Shown here: positions 23,388 through 31,251 of the stretch, piece after piece
Position numbering within the stretch: the first letter of the stretch is position 1
Layout: every line of letters begins with the position of its first letter
From: Methyloceanibacter sp.
GTDB taxonomy: Bacteria > Pseudomonadota > Alphaproteobacteria > Rhizobiales > Methyloligellaceae
Direction of reading: 5' to 3'
Assembly: GCA_030064755.1 (NCBI GenBank)
Contig: JASJEH010000022.1
Location: 1 to 41,142, forward strand
DNA length: 41,142 nt
Program-made: the position numbers and the translations under genes
Notes under the pieces: model-generated
What the model was told of the DNA's origin: nothing
Databases searched by the model: none
What the model saw: only the letters and a program-made list of their open reading frames with translations

Positions 23388-24423
23388 AGAATGTGCTGAA
23401 GCGGTAAGAGACGTTGCCGAAGACACCCAAACGCTCGGATTTGAAGTCTTCGAGGTCGACTTCGGCGCGTGTGTTGACGAAGTCGACCACACCGCCCGTC
23501 TCTGCGTACCAGTAGCGAACGCCCGCGCCGAGGGTCCAGTTGTCGGTTACGTCGATCTTGAACTCGCCCTCAAGCTGGTAGCCCCATCCGGTGCCTTCGT
23601 GCTCGATGTTTGGCGTTCGGCCGAGGTCGGGGCGGTAATAGTGGCTGTCCTCATTAACGAGATAGGCCACGGGGAGAATGGCGGCATCGCCGCGGAAGGA
23701 AAGGCGGTCTAACAGATATGCCGTGATTTCGGCGCCCAGGCGTACGGACGACCACATGGACTTGTTGTTAATGACCTCTGAGGTGAACGGCAGGGCGAGG
23801 GTGCCAGGGTCGCCGCAAAAAGCGCCATCGACGGCGTCCCGATTGCAGCGCACGCCGTAGGCGCTCATGGATTCCTGCCAGAAGTTGAAGCCCACGAAGG
23901 GGCTTACGACGAGGTTGCCGCTATAGCCAACGTCAATGTCTTGACCGAGGTCCAAGGTGAAATACACGGAGCCTTCGCCGTCGATCTCGCTATAGGTATC
24001 TGAGAACTTTATCTGACCCGCGAAGTAGTCTTCGTCGTCAAGGCTGCCGCCGCTGAGCCAGCCACCGCCGACGAAGCCCTTGAAGAACGTGCCAGACTCG
24101 TTTCGCGTGGACATGAAGAACTCAAGTGAGTTCCCGGTCACACCGTCGTAGGTGAGTGTAGATGTCGGGCTGCCATAGAAGTTGGGCGCTAGGCGCGACG
24201 AGTCGATATCGAAGCGTGTGGAGCCCTCGCTCCACCAATAGCGTGTGCCGACTTCCCACTGGGGACGCGCATTGGCGTTCGGGGGAAGAGGAATGGCATA
24301 GGGGCGGGGCACGTCCACAGCATTCTGCAGGGGGCCGTACGTTTCGGTGACCGCTTGTGCGTATGCCGCGTTTGCCAAGCCGGCCGAAGCCAGCAGCGCT
24401 AGCCCTAGGCTCCTGAACGTCAT
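23386..24423 (-). CDS. Outer-membrane beta-barrel protein
   Basis: 345 residues from the ATG at 24423, chosen for GAGG about 8 bases upstream. Signal peptide (about 1-22, ending AYA-Q), then a region rich in alternating aromatic and polar residues: WEVGTRYWWSEGSTRFDID, FKGFVGGGWLSGGSLDDEDY, GWGYQLEGEFKIDVTDNWTL. It ends YRFSTF, and a C-terminal Phe is typical of proteins inserted by the Bam machinery. It contains an NRD...C...C pair (RCNRDAVDGAFCGD), perhaps one disulfide. No enzymatic motif seen; omptin-like families have similar barrels but I cannot assign one. Confidence 0.8.
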   Translation of the reverse strand: MTFRSLGLALLASAGLANAAYAQAVTETYGPLQNAVDVPRPYAIPLPPNANARPQWEVGTRYWWSEGSTRFDIDSSRLAPNFYGSPTSTLTYDGVTGNSLEFFMSTRNESGTFFKGFVGGGWLSGGSLDDEDYFAGQIKFSDTYSEIDGEGSVYFTLDLGQDIDVGYSGNLVVSPFVGFNFWQESMSAYGVRCNRDAVDGAFCGDPGTLALPFTSEVINNKSMWSSVRLGAEITAYLLDRLSFRGDAAILPVAYLVNEDSHYYRPDLGRTPNIEHEGTGWGYQLEGEFKIDVTDNWTLGAGVRYWYAETGGVVDFVNTRAEVDLEDFKSERLGVFGNVSYRFSTF

Positions 24424-24612
24424 CTTTAAGCCTCGCCCCCTCATGGATACCGTTTGCATACCCTGAAGTTGCAATGCGTATGGTTAAGAGAGCCTTAAAT
24501 GGTGTCCCAAAAGGAAGCGAAAGAGGTCAGATCGCGCCTCAAGACGTCATCAGAGATCTTGTGCTGAGAGCTGGTGGCACCGCTATTGCGGCCCGGAGTT
24601 GCCCGGGGGCTG

Positions 24613-25023
24613 CTAGCGGCGGCGGCTGGCAAGCAGGCCCGCCGCGAATGCGACGACGAGCAGCGTCAAAGGCCCGACTTGTTTCATGGCCTTGTTGACG
24701 CTCTGGTCGACCATGGCCAAGCCCTCGGCGGGGGCATTCACAAAGTCCGGCTGTTTCGGCCGTGGCTTATGCAAACCTATCAGCAGAAGGACGACGCCAA
24801 ACGCGGCCAGAATACCGGCGATCAGGCCCGCCGCGCCGAGCGGCGTGAAGCCGTATAGGAGCAAGGCCTGGTACCCGGCCACGAGGCCGAAGCCGATGGC
24901 GAAGAGAAGGACCACGACCGCGGCCACGACGATCACGGCCCGTCGAACGGACTGTTCGACGGACTGCTTGATCCGAGCGCCGGTCTGCAACGAGGAGACC
25001 AGCGTAAGCACGAGCCGCAGCAT
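24613..25023 (-). CDS. DUF1469-like (phage holin superfamily III-type) membrane protein
   Basis: 136 residues from the ATG at 25023, which has a strong AGGAGAAGG upstream. Two hydrophobic segments (AVIVVAAVVVLLFAIGFGLV and GAAGLIAGILAAFGVVLLLI), then a charged tail and a last hydrophobic segment ending LLASRRR. The pattern fits DUF1469-like membrane proteins, often found next to DUF883 genes. A much longer frame to 25401 overlaps the neighbour and is not real. It is the downstream partner of the DUF883 gene, 11 bases from its stop. General stress-membrane function inferred from family context. Confidence 0.7.
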   Translation of the reverse strand: MLRLVLTLVSSLQTGARIKQSVEQSVRRAVIVVAAVVVLLFAIGFGLVAGYQALLLYGFTPLGAAGLIAGILAAFGVVLLLIGLHKPRPKQPDFVNAPAEGLAMVDQSVNKAMKQVGPLTLLVVAFAAGLLASRRR

Positions 25024-25034
25024 GGAGCCTTCTC

Positions 25035-25274
25035 CTACCGGCGAGTTAGGATGCCGATTAGGAGGCCGAGCCCGGCTGCAATCGCGATTGCCTGCAGGGG
25101 GTTCTGTTTGATGGCTTCCTCGGCAGTTTCCTTTGTTTCCAGAGCCTTGTCCTGGGCATGGTGCATGCCCTTTTCGGCGATGCGCCCCATGGTGGCACTG
25201 ATGTTCTGCATCTCGGCGCGGATGGCCTCGATCTGCTTGGCGAGTTCTTCCGTCTCGGTCTGCTGGGTCGCCAT
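25035..25274 (-). CDS. DUF883 (ElaB/YqjD-like) family protein
   Basis: 79 residues from the ATG at 25274 with AAGGAG about 10 bases upstream. A longer frame to 25397 is unsupported. The N-terminal half is a charged helix (QQTETEELAKQIEAIRAEMQ and ALETKETAEEAIKQNP), followed by LQAIAIAAGLGLLIGILTRR, a C-terminal membrane helix. This is the layout of ElaB/YqjD-type inner membrane proteins, which in Escherichia coli associate with ribosomes in stationary phase. It forms a two-gene unit with the downstream DUF1469-like gene. Confidence 0.8.
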   Translation of the reverse strand: MATQQTETEELAKQIEAIRAEMQNISATMGRIAEKGMHHAQDKALETKETAEEAIKQNPLQAIAIAAGLGLLIGILTRR

Positions 25275-25484
25275 GTGAGGATACTCCTTCAAAAGCGTTT
25301 GACGTGTGCCGCGGTTCTGTGGCGCGGGTCCCTGAACAACTCTGCGGGTATACCATGACCACACATTTCTTGCGTGACTGTTGCGCAATCGGCGCACTCA
25401 CTCGATTGCCGGGACCTTTCGGTTCGTTTAGAGTCTGAAGCCTTAACGGGGGTGCCTCTTAGGGGCACAAGAGGGACGACAGGC

Positions 25485-25790
25485 ATGGCCGGGATCAAGT
25501 TGGGGTGTGCGTTTGCGCTCGGCGCGAGTTTGCTGGCGGCTTTTGCGGTTGCGCCCAGCGGTCCGGCGCACGCCGGTGAGCAGGTTGAAATCATCACGAG
25601 CCGCGGCCTGCTCGGCTTTGGGCATATGAAGCGGGTCACGGAAGCTCACTGCCTCGATCGCAACTATTGGTGGTTCTATCGGCCTTACACCACAGCCGGC
25701 GAAGACTTCCCCCGCTGCGAGCCCTATTTTCACTATTCCGACACGGGTGGTGGTACGGGGAATGCGTGGGCCGACCGCGCGATGAAGTAA
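25485..25790 (+). CDS. Small secreted hypothetical protein
   Basis: 101 residues from the ATG at 25485, which has GAGGGA about 10 bases upstream. Signal peptide (about 1-30, AFALGASLLAAFAVAPSGPA ending AHA-G), then EQVEIITSRGLLGFGHMKRV and two Cys separated by about 26 residues (EAHCLDRN and FPRCEPYF) with many aromatics (NYWWFYRPYTTA). The two Cys could form a disulfide. Family not recognised. An AT-rich gap of 238 bases separates it from the next gene. Confidence 0.65.
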   Translation: MAGIKLGCAFALGASLLAAFAVAPSGPAHAGEQVEIITSRGLLGFGHMKRVTEAHCLDRNYWWFYRPYTTAGEDFPRCEPYFHYSDTGGGTGNAWADRAMK

Positions 25791-25886
25791 CGCCTGCCAC
25801 GCCGTCTTCGCAAGGTCTTTCCTGGTGTTTCTTAGAAAACTTTGTTGTAAGTGACGTTATTGTATCGTTTTGATGCAGCTCTTAAT

Positions 25887-25935
25887 CTTGTCTCAATGAT
25901 TTTTCTTGTCTTAATTTCATAGAATTAACTTTAAC
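25887..25935 (+). promoter_or_regulatory. AT-rich promoter-like region with tandem direct repeats
   Basis: Within an otherwise GC-rich window, about 25830-25950 is strikingly AT-rich. It holds two near-identical 11-base repeats, CTTGTCTCAAT (25887-25897) and CTTGTCTTAAT (25905-25915), 18 bases apart start to start. The second carries a possible -35 (TTGTCT, 25906) with an 18-base spacer and TTTAAC (25930-25935). This lies about 100 bases upstream of the Cys-rich secreted protein gene at 26029. Tandem direct repeats suggest an activator of the response-regulator type; this is inference. Confidence 0.4.
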
Positions 25936-26028
25936 GATACTTGGCTCTCCTAGCTTTGGTTCTGTCAGTCGCGCCGCCTCTGCGAGGCCAGGGGTGGCTG
26001 CTGCGTAAGTTCCGAGTGGAGTACCAAG

Positions 26029-26442
26029 ATGAAGATCCTGATGACTGCCGTTGTCGCCGCGATCGTGGCCGCTGGCTTCAGCCTGGCAGCTGCGCCAGAG
26101 GCGGAGGCGGGTGGCTGCGGGGCAGCTTATGGCTGCAGTGCCCAAGTGCTAGTGCCGACGCCTCAGCCGATTCCGTTGCGGCGGCGCTGGCGCCGGCCTC
26201 GTGTTGCGGCGGCCCCGTGTGTGGCGCCTTGTGTTGCCCGGCCAGCTGTGGTCGCGCCGGCTGCGCCTTGTGTGGCGCCATGCGGCGTGCCAGCGCCTAG
26301 GGCCTATTACTACCGGTCGCCCAATTACTACGCCAACTACACGCAGCCCGCCTACGCGGGCGGTTGTAACCTTGGCCCGGGCAATTGTTATTGGCGCCGA
26401 AACTGTTGGTACGACTCGTTCGGCCGCCGCTTCTGCAACTAG
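26029..26442 (+). CDS. Secreted Cys-rich protein with APCVAPC repeats
   Basis: 137 residues from the ATG at 26029 with GTGGAG about 9 bases upstream. Signal peptide (about 1-27, ending AEA-G). The mature part has ten Cys: CGAAYGCS, two APCVAPC units separated by an Ala/Pro/Val linker, GGCNLGPGNC, and RRNCWYDSFGRRFC. It also has a Tyr/Asn-rich middle (YYYRSPNYYANYTQPAYAGG). Probably an exported, disulfide-linked or surface protein; I do not recognise the family. A hairpin with 7-bp stem follows. The AT-rich upstream region may control it. Confidence 0.75.
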   Translation: MKILMTAVVAAIVAAGFSLAAAPEAEAGGCGAAYGCSAQVLVPTPQPIPLRRRWRRPRVAAAPCVAPCVARPAVVAPAAPCVAPCGVPAPRAYYYRSPNYYANYTQPAYAGGCNLGPGNCYWRRNCWYDSFGRRFCN

Positions 26443-26485
26443 AGATTTCGAGCTTCCAGTGCGTACTGGTTGATTCCCGGACGCG

Positions 26486-26520
26486 AGGGGGAGGGTGTGA
26501 AAGCGCCGTCCCCCTTTCGT
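26486..26520 (+). terminator. Terminator-like hairpin after Cys-rich protein gene
   Basis: Stem AGGGGGA/TCCCCCT (7 bp) with a 16-base loop, followed by TTCGT. It sits between convergent genes (Cys-rich protein on plus, rlmB on minus) and may serve both. Confidence 0.5.
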
Positions 26521-26530
26521 TCGTCTGGCG

Positions 26531-27322
26531 TTACGCGCCTTTCACCTGAGCCCAGTGCAGGGCAATCGCCGCCGCATTGGAGACGTTGAGACTCGCCAGG
26601 GCATTCGCAGTTGAGATCCTGCAGAGCAGGTCACAACGTTCGCGCGTCAATTGCCGCAAGCCCCGGCCTTCGGCCCCGAGCACGATCGCAAGCGGGTAAG
26701 CTAGTTGCGCTGTCTCCAGCGCCGCATCGGCCTCCTCCGCCAGACCCAACCGGGTCACCCCGCGATCTCCGAGTTCCGCCAACGCCTCAGCTAGGTTCCG
26801 AACCTGCACGACCGGGACAACGTCTAGAGCACCGCTTGCGGACTTTGCTAGTACGCCGCCGAGGGGAGGGCTGTGCCGCTGGGTCATGACCAGCCCTTTG
26901 GCCCCAAATGCCGCCGCCGATCGCAGCGCCGCTCCCACATTGTGGGGGTCCGTGACCTGATCCAGCACCAGAATCGTGCCGGAGAAGTCCAGATCTTCCA
27001 ATGACAACGAATCGAGTGGCCCGGCTTCCAGGAGAACGCCCTGATGAACCGTGTCAGCTCCAAGTCGTCTGTCGAGCGCCTTCGGCAGCACGCGTTCCGG
27101 TTCTAGGCCGCGCTTGGCAATCAGCGGAGCAAGCTTGAAAGCGGCGTTCTCCGTCGCCTGGATGGCGAAGACGGGACGTTTTTCGTTGGTAAGGGCCGCC
27201 TCAACCGCGTGGATGCCGAAGAGCAGAACCCGCTCAGAATCGCCATTTCTTGGCGGTTTTCGGCTCCGGTGTCCGCCGCCACGGCTAACGGGTTTGGAAT
27301 GCCTTGTTTTTTGCTGAGCCAT
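26531..27322 (-). CDS. rlmB: 23S rRNA (guanosine-2'-O-)-methyltransferase RlmB (TrmH/SpoU family)
   Basis: 263 residues from the ATG at 27322; an ATG at 27349 would add nine residues. It methylates the 2'-O of a conserved G in 23S rRNA using S-adenosylmethionine. Seen: basic N-terminal tail (SRGGGHRSRKPPRNG), the substrate-binding domain from VLLFGIHAVEAAL, and the three SpoU motifs that form the trefoil knot: VLDQVTDPHNVGAALRSAAA, AIVLGAEGRGLRQLTRERCD and SLNVSNAAAIALH. It lies beside and divergent from the tRNA cluster, a common arrangement in this class. Confidence 0.94.
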   Translation of the reverse strand: MAQQKTRHSKPVSRGGGHRSRKPPRNGDSERVLLFGIHAVEAALTNEKRPVFAIQATENAAFKLAPLIAKRGLEPERVLPKALDRRLGADTVHQGVLLEAGPLDSLSLEDLDFSGTILVLDQVTDPHNVGAALRSAAAFGAKGLVMTQRHSPPLGGVLAKSASGALDVVPVVQVRNLAEALAELGDRGVTRLGLAEEADAALETAQLAYPLAIVLGAEGRGLRQLTRERCDLLCRISTANALASLNVSNAAAIALHWAQVKGA

Positions 27323-27413
27323 AGTGGACGGGCTTTCCGCTGAGATCATCGGGGGCCGGGTAGAGCCCTAGCATAAATCCTAAGGATTCCAGGCTCTCGC
27401 TCCTGATTTACAG

Positions 27414-27442
27414 TTGACAGGGACCGCCTGGCTACTCATAAA
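27414..27442 (+). promoter_or_regulatory. Consensus sigma70-type promoter ahead of the tRNA-secE region
   Basis: TTGACA, a perfect -35, then a 17-base spacer and CATAAA (four of six matches) at 27437-27442. The predicted start is about 27449. It points toward tRNA-Tyr, tRNA-Gly, tRNA-Trp, secE and nusG. A terminator-like hairpin begins 10 bases further on. Confidence 0.7.
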
Positions 27443-27458
27443 CAGCGGCTATTGCGGA

Positions 27459-27487
27459 CCCTGCCGGCCGACGGCGGGGTGTTTTTG
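27459..27487 (+). terminator. Intrinsic terminator between promoter and tRNA-Tyr
   Basis: Stem CCCTGCCG/CGGCGGGG (8 bp, one G-T wobble), loop GCCGA, then TGTTTTTG. It is correctly oriented for plus-strand RNA and lies about 46 bases before tRNA-Tyr. Between a consensus promoter and the tRNA genes this could attenuate expression or end a very short leader RNA. Confidence 0.6.
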
Positions 27488-27532
27488 CTTGGTTAAAATC
27501 ACCAGTCATTCCATCTGACGCTCTTGATTTAT

Positions 27533-27617
27533 GGAGGGGTGCCCGAGTGGCTAAAGGGGACGGGCTGTAAACCCGTTGGCTATGCCTACGTTGGTTCGAA
27601 TCCAACCCCCTCCACCA
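27533..27617 (+). tRNA. tRNA-Tyr (anticodon GTA)
   Basis: 85 bases including CCA. Acceptor GGAGGGG/CCCCTCC, discriminator A, anticodon GTA in CGGGCTGTAAACCCG, and a long variable arm (TGGCTATGCCTACG), which is expected of tRNA-Tyr. First gene of the Tyr-Gly-Trp group. Confidence 0.97.
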
Positions 27618-27646
27618 CCGCTCTGTGGAGCCAGAGGATGACGGTC

Positions 27647-27720
27647 GCGGGTGTAGCTCAATGGTAGAGCAGCAGCCTTCCAAGCTGACGATGAGGGTTC
27701 GATTCCCTTCACCCGCTCCA
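27647..27720 (+). tRNA. tRNA-Gly (anticodon TCC)
   Basis: 74 bases including CCA. Acceptor GCGGGTG/CACCCGC, discriminator T, D arm GCTCAATGGTAGAGC, anticodon loop CTTCCAA reading TCC. It is 30 bases after tRNA-Tyr. Confidence 0.97.
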
Positions 27721-27780
27721 TAGCTTAGGCGCTGAGTCTATTGGTTTGATTGTTGAATTTGGTTTTAGGACGAGGACGAT

Positions 27781-27857
27781 AGGAGTGTAGCTCAACTGGC
27801 TAGAGCACCGGTCTCCAAAACCGGGGGTTGGGGGTTCGAGTCCCTCCACTCCTGCCA
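27781..27857 (+). tRNA. tRNA-Trp (anticodon CCA)
   Basis: 77 bases including CCA. Acceptor AGGAGTG/CACTCCT, discriminator G, anticodon loop CTCCAAA reading CCA. The gap from tRNA-Gly is only 60 bases, too short for a tuf gene, which in many relatives lies here. secE follows at 27953. Confidence 0.97.
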
Positions 27858-27952
27858 CGTGGTGAAACGGGTTGGCGGTGACAGCCAGGAGCACGCAAGT
27901 CTTGAGCTTAAACGCGAGGCGGGGCGAACGGGCTCCGTAAGTAAGAACAGAG

Positions 27953-28153
27953 ATGGCGAGAACGAATCCATTTGAGTTTATTCAGCAGGTGCGCACCGAG
28001 GTGTCGAAAGTCACCTGGCCAACGCGTCGTGAGACGATTATCACCACGATCATGGTGGTCATCATGTCGATCATCGCGGCCATTTTCTTTCTCGGTGTGG
28101 ACTGGGTACTCGGCAATATCGTCCAGCTGATTCTCGGCATCAGGTTTTTCTAG
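27953..28153 (+). CDS. secE: Preprotein translocase subunit SecE
   Basis: 66 residues with a single membrane helix (about 30-50). Family signature EFIQQVRTEVSKVTWPTRRE, in which the conserved KVTWP is seen, then VVIMSIIAAIFFLGVDWVLG. It is the short, one-helix form common outside the enteric bacteria. It forms the SecYEG channel in the inner membrane. Located directly after tRNA-Trp and 20 bases before nusG. Confidence 0.96.
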   Translation: MARTNPFEFIQQVRTEVSKVTWPTRRETIITTIMVVIMSIIAAIFFLGVDWVLGNIVQLILGIRFF

Positions 28154-28173
28154 GAGGTCGAAGCTTTAGTCCG

Positions 28174-28704
28174 ATGACTATGCGCTGGTACATCGTCCAC
28201 GCCTACTCGAACTTCGAGCGGAAGGTCGCCGATTCCATCAGGGAGCGGGCCGAATCCGCAGGCCTTGGAGAGCAGTTCGCCGAAGTGCTCGTCCCTATGG
28301 AAGAGGTCGTGGAAATGCGGCGCGGCCGGAAGGTGGCGTCGGAGCGAAAGTTCTTTCCGGGCTATGTGCTTGTGAAGATGGAGCTCAGCGACGAGACCTA
28401 CCATCTGATCAAGGATACGCCGAAAGTGACCGGCTTCTTGGGCACGGACAACAAGCCCATTCCGATCTCCGAGGAGGAGGCGGGACGCATCCTCCAGCAA
28501 GTTCAGGAGGGTGTGGAGCGGCCGAAGCCGTCCGTGACTTTCGAAATCGGCGAGCAGGTGCGTGTTGCCGATGGTCCTTTCGCATCCTTCAACGGCCTTG
28601 TGGAAGAGGTCGATGAAGAACGGGCGCGGCTCAAGGTTGCGGTCTCGATTTTCGGCCGGGCAACGCCCGTCGAACTCGAATACGCGCAGGTGGAAAAACT
28701 CTAA
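28174..28704 (+). CDS. nusG: Transcription termination/antitermination protein NusG
   Basis: 176 residues. NGN domain (about 1-115): [59 protein letters not shown], and [21 protein letters not shown]-terminal KOW domain: [40 protein letters not shown]. It binds RNA polymerase and links transcription to ribosomes and Rho. Start at 28174 (M3 alternative). The only AGGAGG lies about 16 bases upstream, a longer spacing than usual. Follows secE; rplK comes next. Confidence 0.97.
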   Translation: MTMRWYIVHAYSNFERKVADSIRERAESAGLGEQFAEVLVPMEEVVEMRRGRKVASERKFFPGYVLVKMELSDETYHLIKDTPKVTGFLGTDNKPIPISEEEAGRILQQVQEGVERPKPSVTFEIGEQVRVADGPFASFNGLVEEVDEERARLKVAVSIFGRATPVELEYAQVEKL

Positions 28705-28758
28705 CGAGCGTGCTGGTTATCGAACGCGCGCGAGACGTGAAACGCAGGACGTACTGGG

Positions 28759-29187
28759 ATGGCGAAGAAGATTGACGGTTACATCAAGCTGCAGGTGCCA
28801 GCAGGGCAGGCGAATCCTTCGCCGCCGATTGGGCCGGCGCTCGGTCAGCGCGGCGTGAACATTCAGGAGTTCTGCAAGACCTTCAATGCCGCGACGCAGA
28901 AGATCGAGCCAGGGTCTCCGATCCCGACCGTGATTACGGTCTATTCGGATCGTTCGTTCTCCTTCGAGACGAAGACGCCGCCGGCATCCTATCTGCTGAA
29001 GAAGGCTGCAAAGACGAAGAGCGGTTCTAAGGAGCCGGGCCGCGCAGTTGCTGGCAAGGTCACGCAGGATCAGCTGCGCGAGATCGCCGAGACGAAGATG
29101 CAGGATTTGAATGCCAACTCTGTCGAGCAGGCGATGAAGATTATCGCTGGGTCCGCCCGTTCGATGGGTCTTGAGGTTCAGGAGTAG
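28759..29187 (+). CDS. rplK: 50S ribosomal protein L11
   Basis: 142 residues. Starts [20 protein letters not shown] and carries [20 protein letters not shown] and [17 protein letters not shown], the highly conserved part of L11 near the GTPase-associated centre of 23S rRNA. Full length. First of the rplK-rplA pair, 5 bases before rplA. Confidence 0.98.
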   Translation: MAKKIDGYIKLQVPAGQANPSPPIGPALGQRGVNIQEFCKTFNAATQKIEPGSPIPTVITVYSDRSFSFETKTPPASYLLKKAAKTKSGSKEPGRAVAGKVTQDQLREIAETKMQDLNANSVEQAMKIIAGSARSMGLEVQE

Positions 29188-29192
29188 AGATA

Positions 29193-29891
29193 ATGAGCAA
29201 GCCCGGGAAGAGGTTTCGTGCTGCGGCCGAGACGGTCGACAACGACAAGCTCTATGACGTCGAAGAGGCGGTCAAGCTCGTCAAGGGCGCCGCGAAAGCC
29301 AAGTTCGACGAGACGGTCGAAGTCGCGATGAACCTTGGCGTCGATCCGCGTCATGCCGACCAGATGGTGCGCGGCGTGTGCCAGCTGCCGCACGGTTCGG
29401 GGCGCAAGGTTCGCGTCGGCGTGTTTGCCAAGGGTGACAAGGCCGAGGAAGCTAAAAAGGCAGGTGCCGAGGTTGTTGGCGCTGAGGATCTCGTCGAGCA
29501 GGTCCAGAAGGGCACGATCGACTTCGACCGTTGCATTGCCACGCCCGACATGATGCCGCTGGTGGGTCGCCTCGGTAAGGTACTGGGCCCGCGCGGTCTG
29601 ATGCCGAATCCGAAAGTCGGCACCGTGACCACCGATGTGGCTGCGGCCGTGCAGGCGGCCAAGGGTGGCGCCGTTGAGTTTCGCGTCGAGAAAGCCGGTG
29701 TCATTCACGCCGGCGTCGGTAAGGCAAGCTTTAGCGAAGAGGCGCTGGCCGACAACATCCGCGCCTTCGCCAATGCGGTGATCAAGGCCAAGCCGTCCGG
29801 TGCAAAGGGGACCTTTGTGAAGAAGATTGCCGTAACCTCCACCATGGGGCCCGGCGTCAAGATTGAGCCCGCCAGCTTCGGCGGCGCTTAG
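29193..29891 (+). CDS. rplA: 50S ribosomal protein L1
   Basis: 232 residues. Signature [60 protein letters not shown] and [20 protein letters not shown]1 lies on the mobile L1 stalk and in many bacteria also represses its own mRNA. Usual length. The 382-base gap to rplJ holds several hairpins. Confidence 0.98.
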   Translation: MSKPGKRFRAAAETVDNDKLYDVEEAVKLVKGAAKAKFDETVEVAMNLGVDPRHADQMVRGVCQLPHGSGRKVRVGVFAKGDKAEEAKKAGAEVVGAEDLVEQVQKGTIDFDRCIATPDMMPLVGRLGKVLGPRGLMPNPKVGTVTTDVAAAVQAAKGGAVEFRVEKAGVIHAGVGKASFSEEALADNIRAFANAVIKAKPSGAKGTFVKKIAVTSTMGPGVKIEPASFGGA

Positions 29892-30273
29892 TCGGAAAAG
29901 TTTCGGGACGTTTTGTCCCGGAGGGCCGAGCGGTTCGCCGCGCGGCCCAAACCTGTCCGAGATTGCAGGTGTGGGAAACCGCTTAAGCCCCCGAATTCAC
30001 TTTGAGGGGCCTGCATGAGACGGGAGACAAACGGTTCGAGGGGTATGGGATGTCCGAAAGGGCGATGCCGCACCCGGAAGATCGGTTGAACCTCGTATGT
30101 GGCTCACGCGCGTTTTTGCGTGAACGAGCGGGACAGGCAACAGAGCGCCGCGACGGATCGCGGGGCGGCTTCCTTGCCGTATCCCGCAAGTGTCGTGGCT
30201 CAGTGTGGCCTAAGCCCGCTACGGCTCTTGCTCTTTGGCAGCGCCTTCGCGGGTTTGAAAGAACGGAGTGAGC
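29892..30273 (+). promoter_or_regulatory. Structured rplA-rplJ spacer (probable L10 leader)
   Basis: 382 bases without a gene. Hairpins seen: CGGGAC/GTCCCG (29904-29920), a long GGGCCG-A-GCGG-TTCG-CCGC-G-CGGCCC stem with a UUCG tetraloop (29923-29948), ACCTG/CAGGT (29951-29970) and GCCCC/GGGGC (29987-30010). Ribosomal proteins L10 and L12 control their operon through a leader in this position in many bacteria. The role here is inferred from place and structure. No promoter hexamers stood out. Short frames on both strands look random. Confidence 0.5.
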
Positions 30274-30789
30274 ATGGAAAGAGCTGAAAAGCGCGAAGTT
30301 GTATCGGCGCTTAGCGATGTCTTCGCCAAAACCGGCGTGGTCGTCGTGGCTCACTATGCGGGTCTTTCGGTGTCCGAAATGACCAAGCTGCGCAGCGACA
30401 TGAGAGAAGCTGGCGGTTCGGTCAAGGTGGCGAAGAACAGGCTCGTGAAGCTCGCGCTGGAAGGAACCGACGCCCAGGGGATTTCGGATCTCATGGCAGG
30501 GCCGACTTGTCTTGCCTATTCCGACGACCCGATTGCGGCGCCGAAGGTGGCTGTCAAATTTGCCAAGGGAAACGAGAACTTCGTCATCCTTGGCGGTGCG
30601 ATGGGCGCCACGGTTCTCGATGCCAAGGGGGTGACCTCGCTAGCCGACTTGCCCTCGCTCGATGAACTGCGCGGAAAGCTGGTGGGTCTGCTTCAGGCGC
30701 CGGCGGGCAAGATCGCCCGCACGGTCAGCGCACCTGCCTCGCAGCTTGCGCGGGTCTTCAGCGCCTATGGATCGAAGGACGCAGCGTAG
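30274..30789 (+). CDS. rplJ: 50S ribosomal protein L10
   Basis: 171 residues from the ATG at 30274, which has GGAG 5 bases upstream; a GTG at 30268 overlaps that motif and is less likely. [37 protein letters not shown] and [17 protein letters not shown] are typical of bacterial L10. It anchors L7/L12 dimers on the ribosomal stalk. Preceded by the structured leader; rplL follows after 53 bases. Confidence 0.97.
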   Translation: MERAEKREVVSALSDVFAKTGVVVVAHYAGLSVSEMTKLRSDMREAGGSVKVAKNRLVKLALEGTDAQGISDLMAGPTCLAYSDDPIAAPKVAVKFAKGNENFVILGGAMGATVLDAKGVTSLADLPSLDELRGKLVGLLQAPAGKIARTVSAPASQLARVFSAYGSKDAA

Positions 30790-30842
30790 GCCTTTGACGA
30801 CATACATCGAAACACAAGAGTTGAACGTACGAGGATAACGAA

Positions 30843-31223
30843 ATGGCAGATCTTCAAAAAATTGCAGACGATCTTTCGAGCCTGACAGTGCTCGAGGCGG
30901 CCGAGCTGGCCAAGATTCTCGAGGAGAAGTGGGGCGTGTCCGCCGCAGCTCCGGTTGCTGTGGCTGCGGTTGCCGGTGGTGCCGGCGGCGACGCAGGCGC
31001 GGCCGAGGAGAAGGACGAGTTCGACGTCGTCCTTACCAGCGCGGGCGACAAGAAAATCAACGTCATCAAGGAAGTGCGCGCAATTACCAGCCTCGGCCTC
31101 AAGGAGGCCAAGGACCTGGTCGAAGGTGCGCCGAAGCCGGTCAAGGAAGGCGTTGCCAAGGACGAGGCCGAGAAGATCAAGAAGCAGCTTGAGGACGCCG
31201 GCGCGTCCGTCGAGCTCAAGTAG
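30843..31223 (+). CDS. rplL: 50S ribosomal protein L7/L12
   Basis: 126 residues. N-terminal dimerisation region [18 protein letters not shown], an Ala-rich hinge ([19 protein letters not shown]) and the C-terminal domain [40 protein letters not shown], which contacts elongation factors. Full length. A large hairpin follows before rpoB. Confidence 0.98.
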   Translation: MADLQKIADDLSSLTVLEAAELAKILEEKWGVSAAAPVAVAAVAGGAGGDAGAAEEKDEFDVVLTSAGDKKINVIKEVRAITSLGLKEAKDLVEGAPKPVKEGVAKDEAEKIKKQLEDAGASVELK

Positions 31224-31251
31224 GCTTGAGTTGAAGCTTGGGTTGAAGGAG

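Noticed and set aside
24613-25401. A 262-residue minus-strand frame suggesting a fusion of the DUF883 and DUF1469-like genes.
   Set aside because: Its N-terminal half is the DUF883 gene read in the wrong frame. Both genes have their own start and strong ribosome-binding site.
27432-27894. Two minus-strand reading frames across the tRNA-Tyr, tRNA-Gly and tRNA-Trp genes, with text such as GLDSNQRRHSQ.
   Set aside because: These are translations of the antisense strand of tRNA genes, a known annotation artefact. They lie on the tRNAs and have no ribosome-binding sites.
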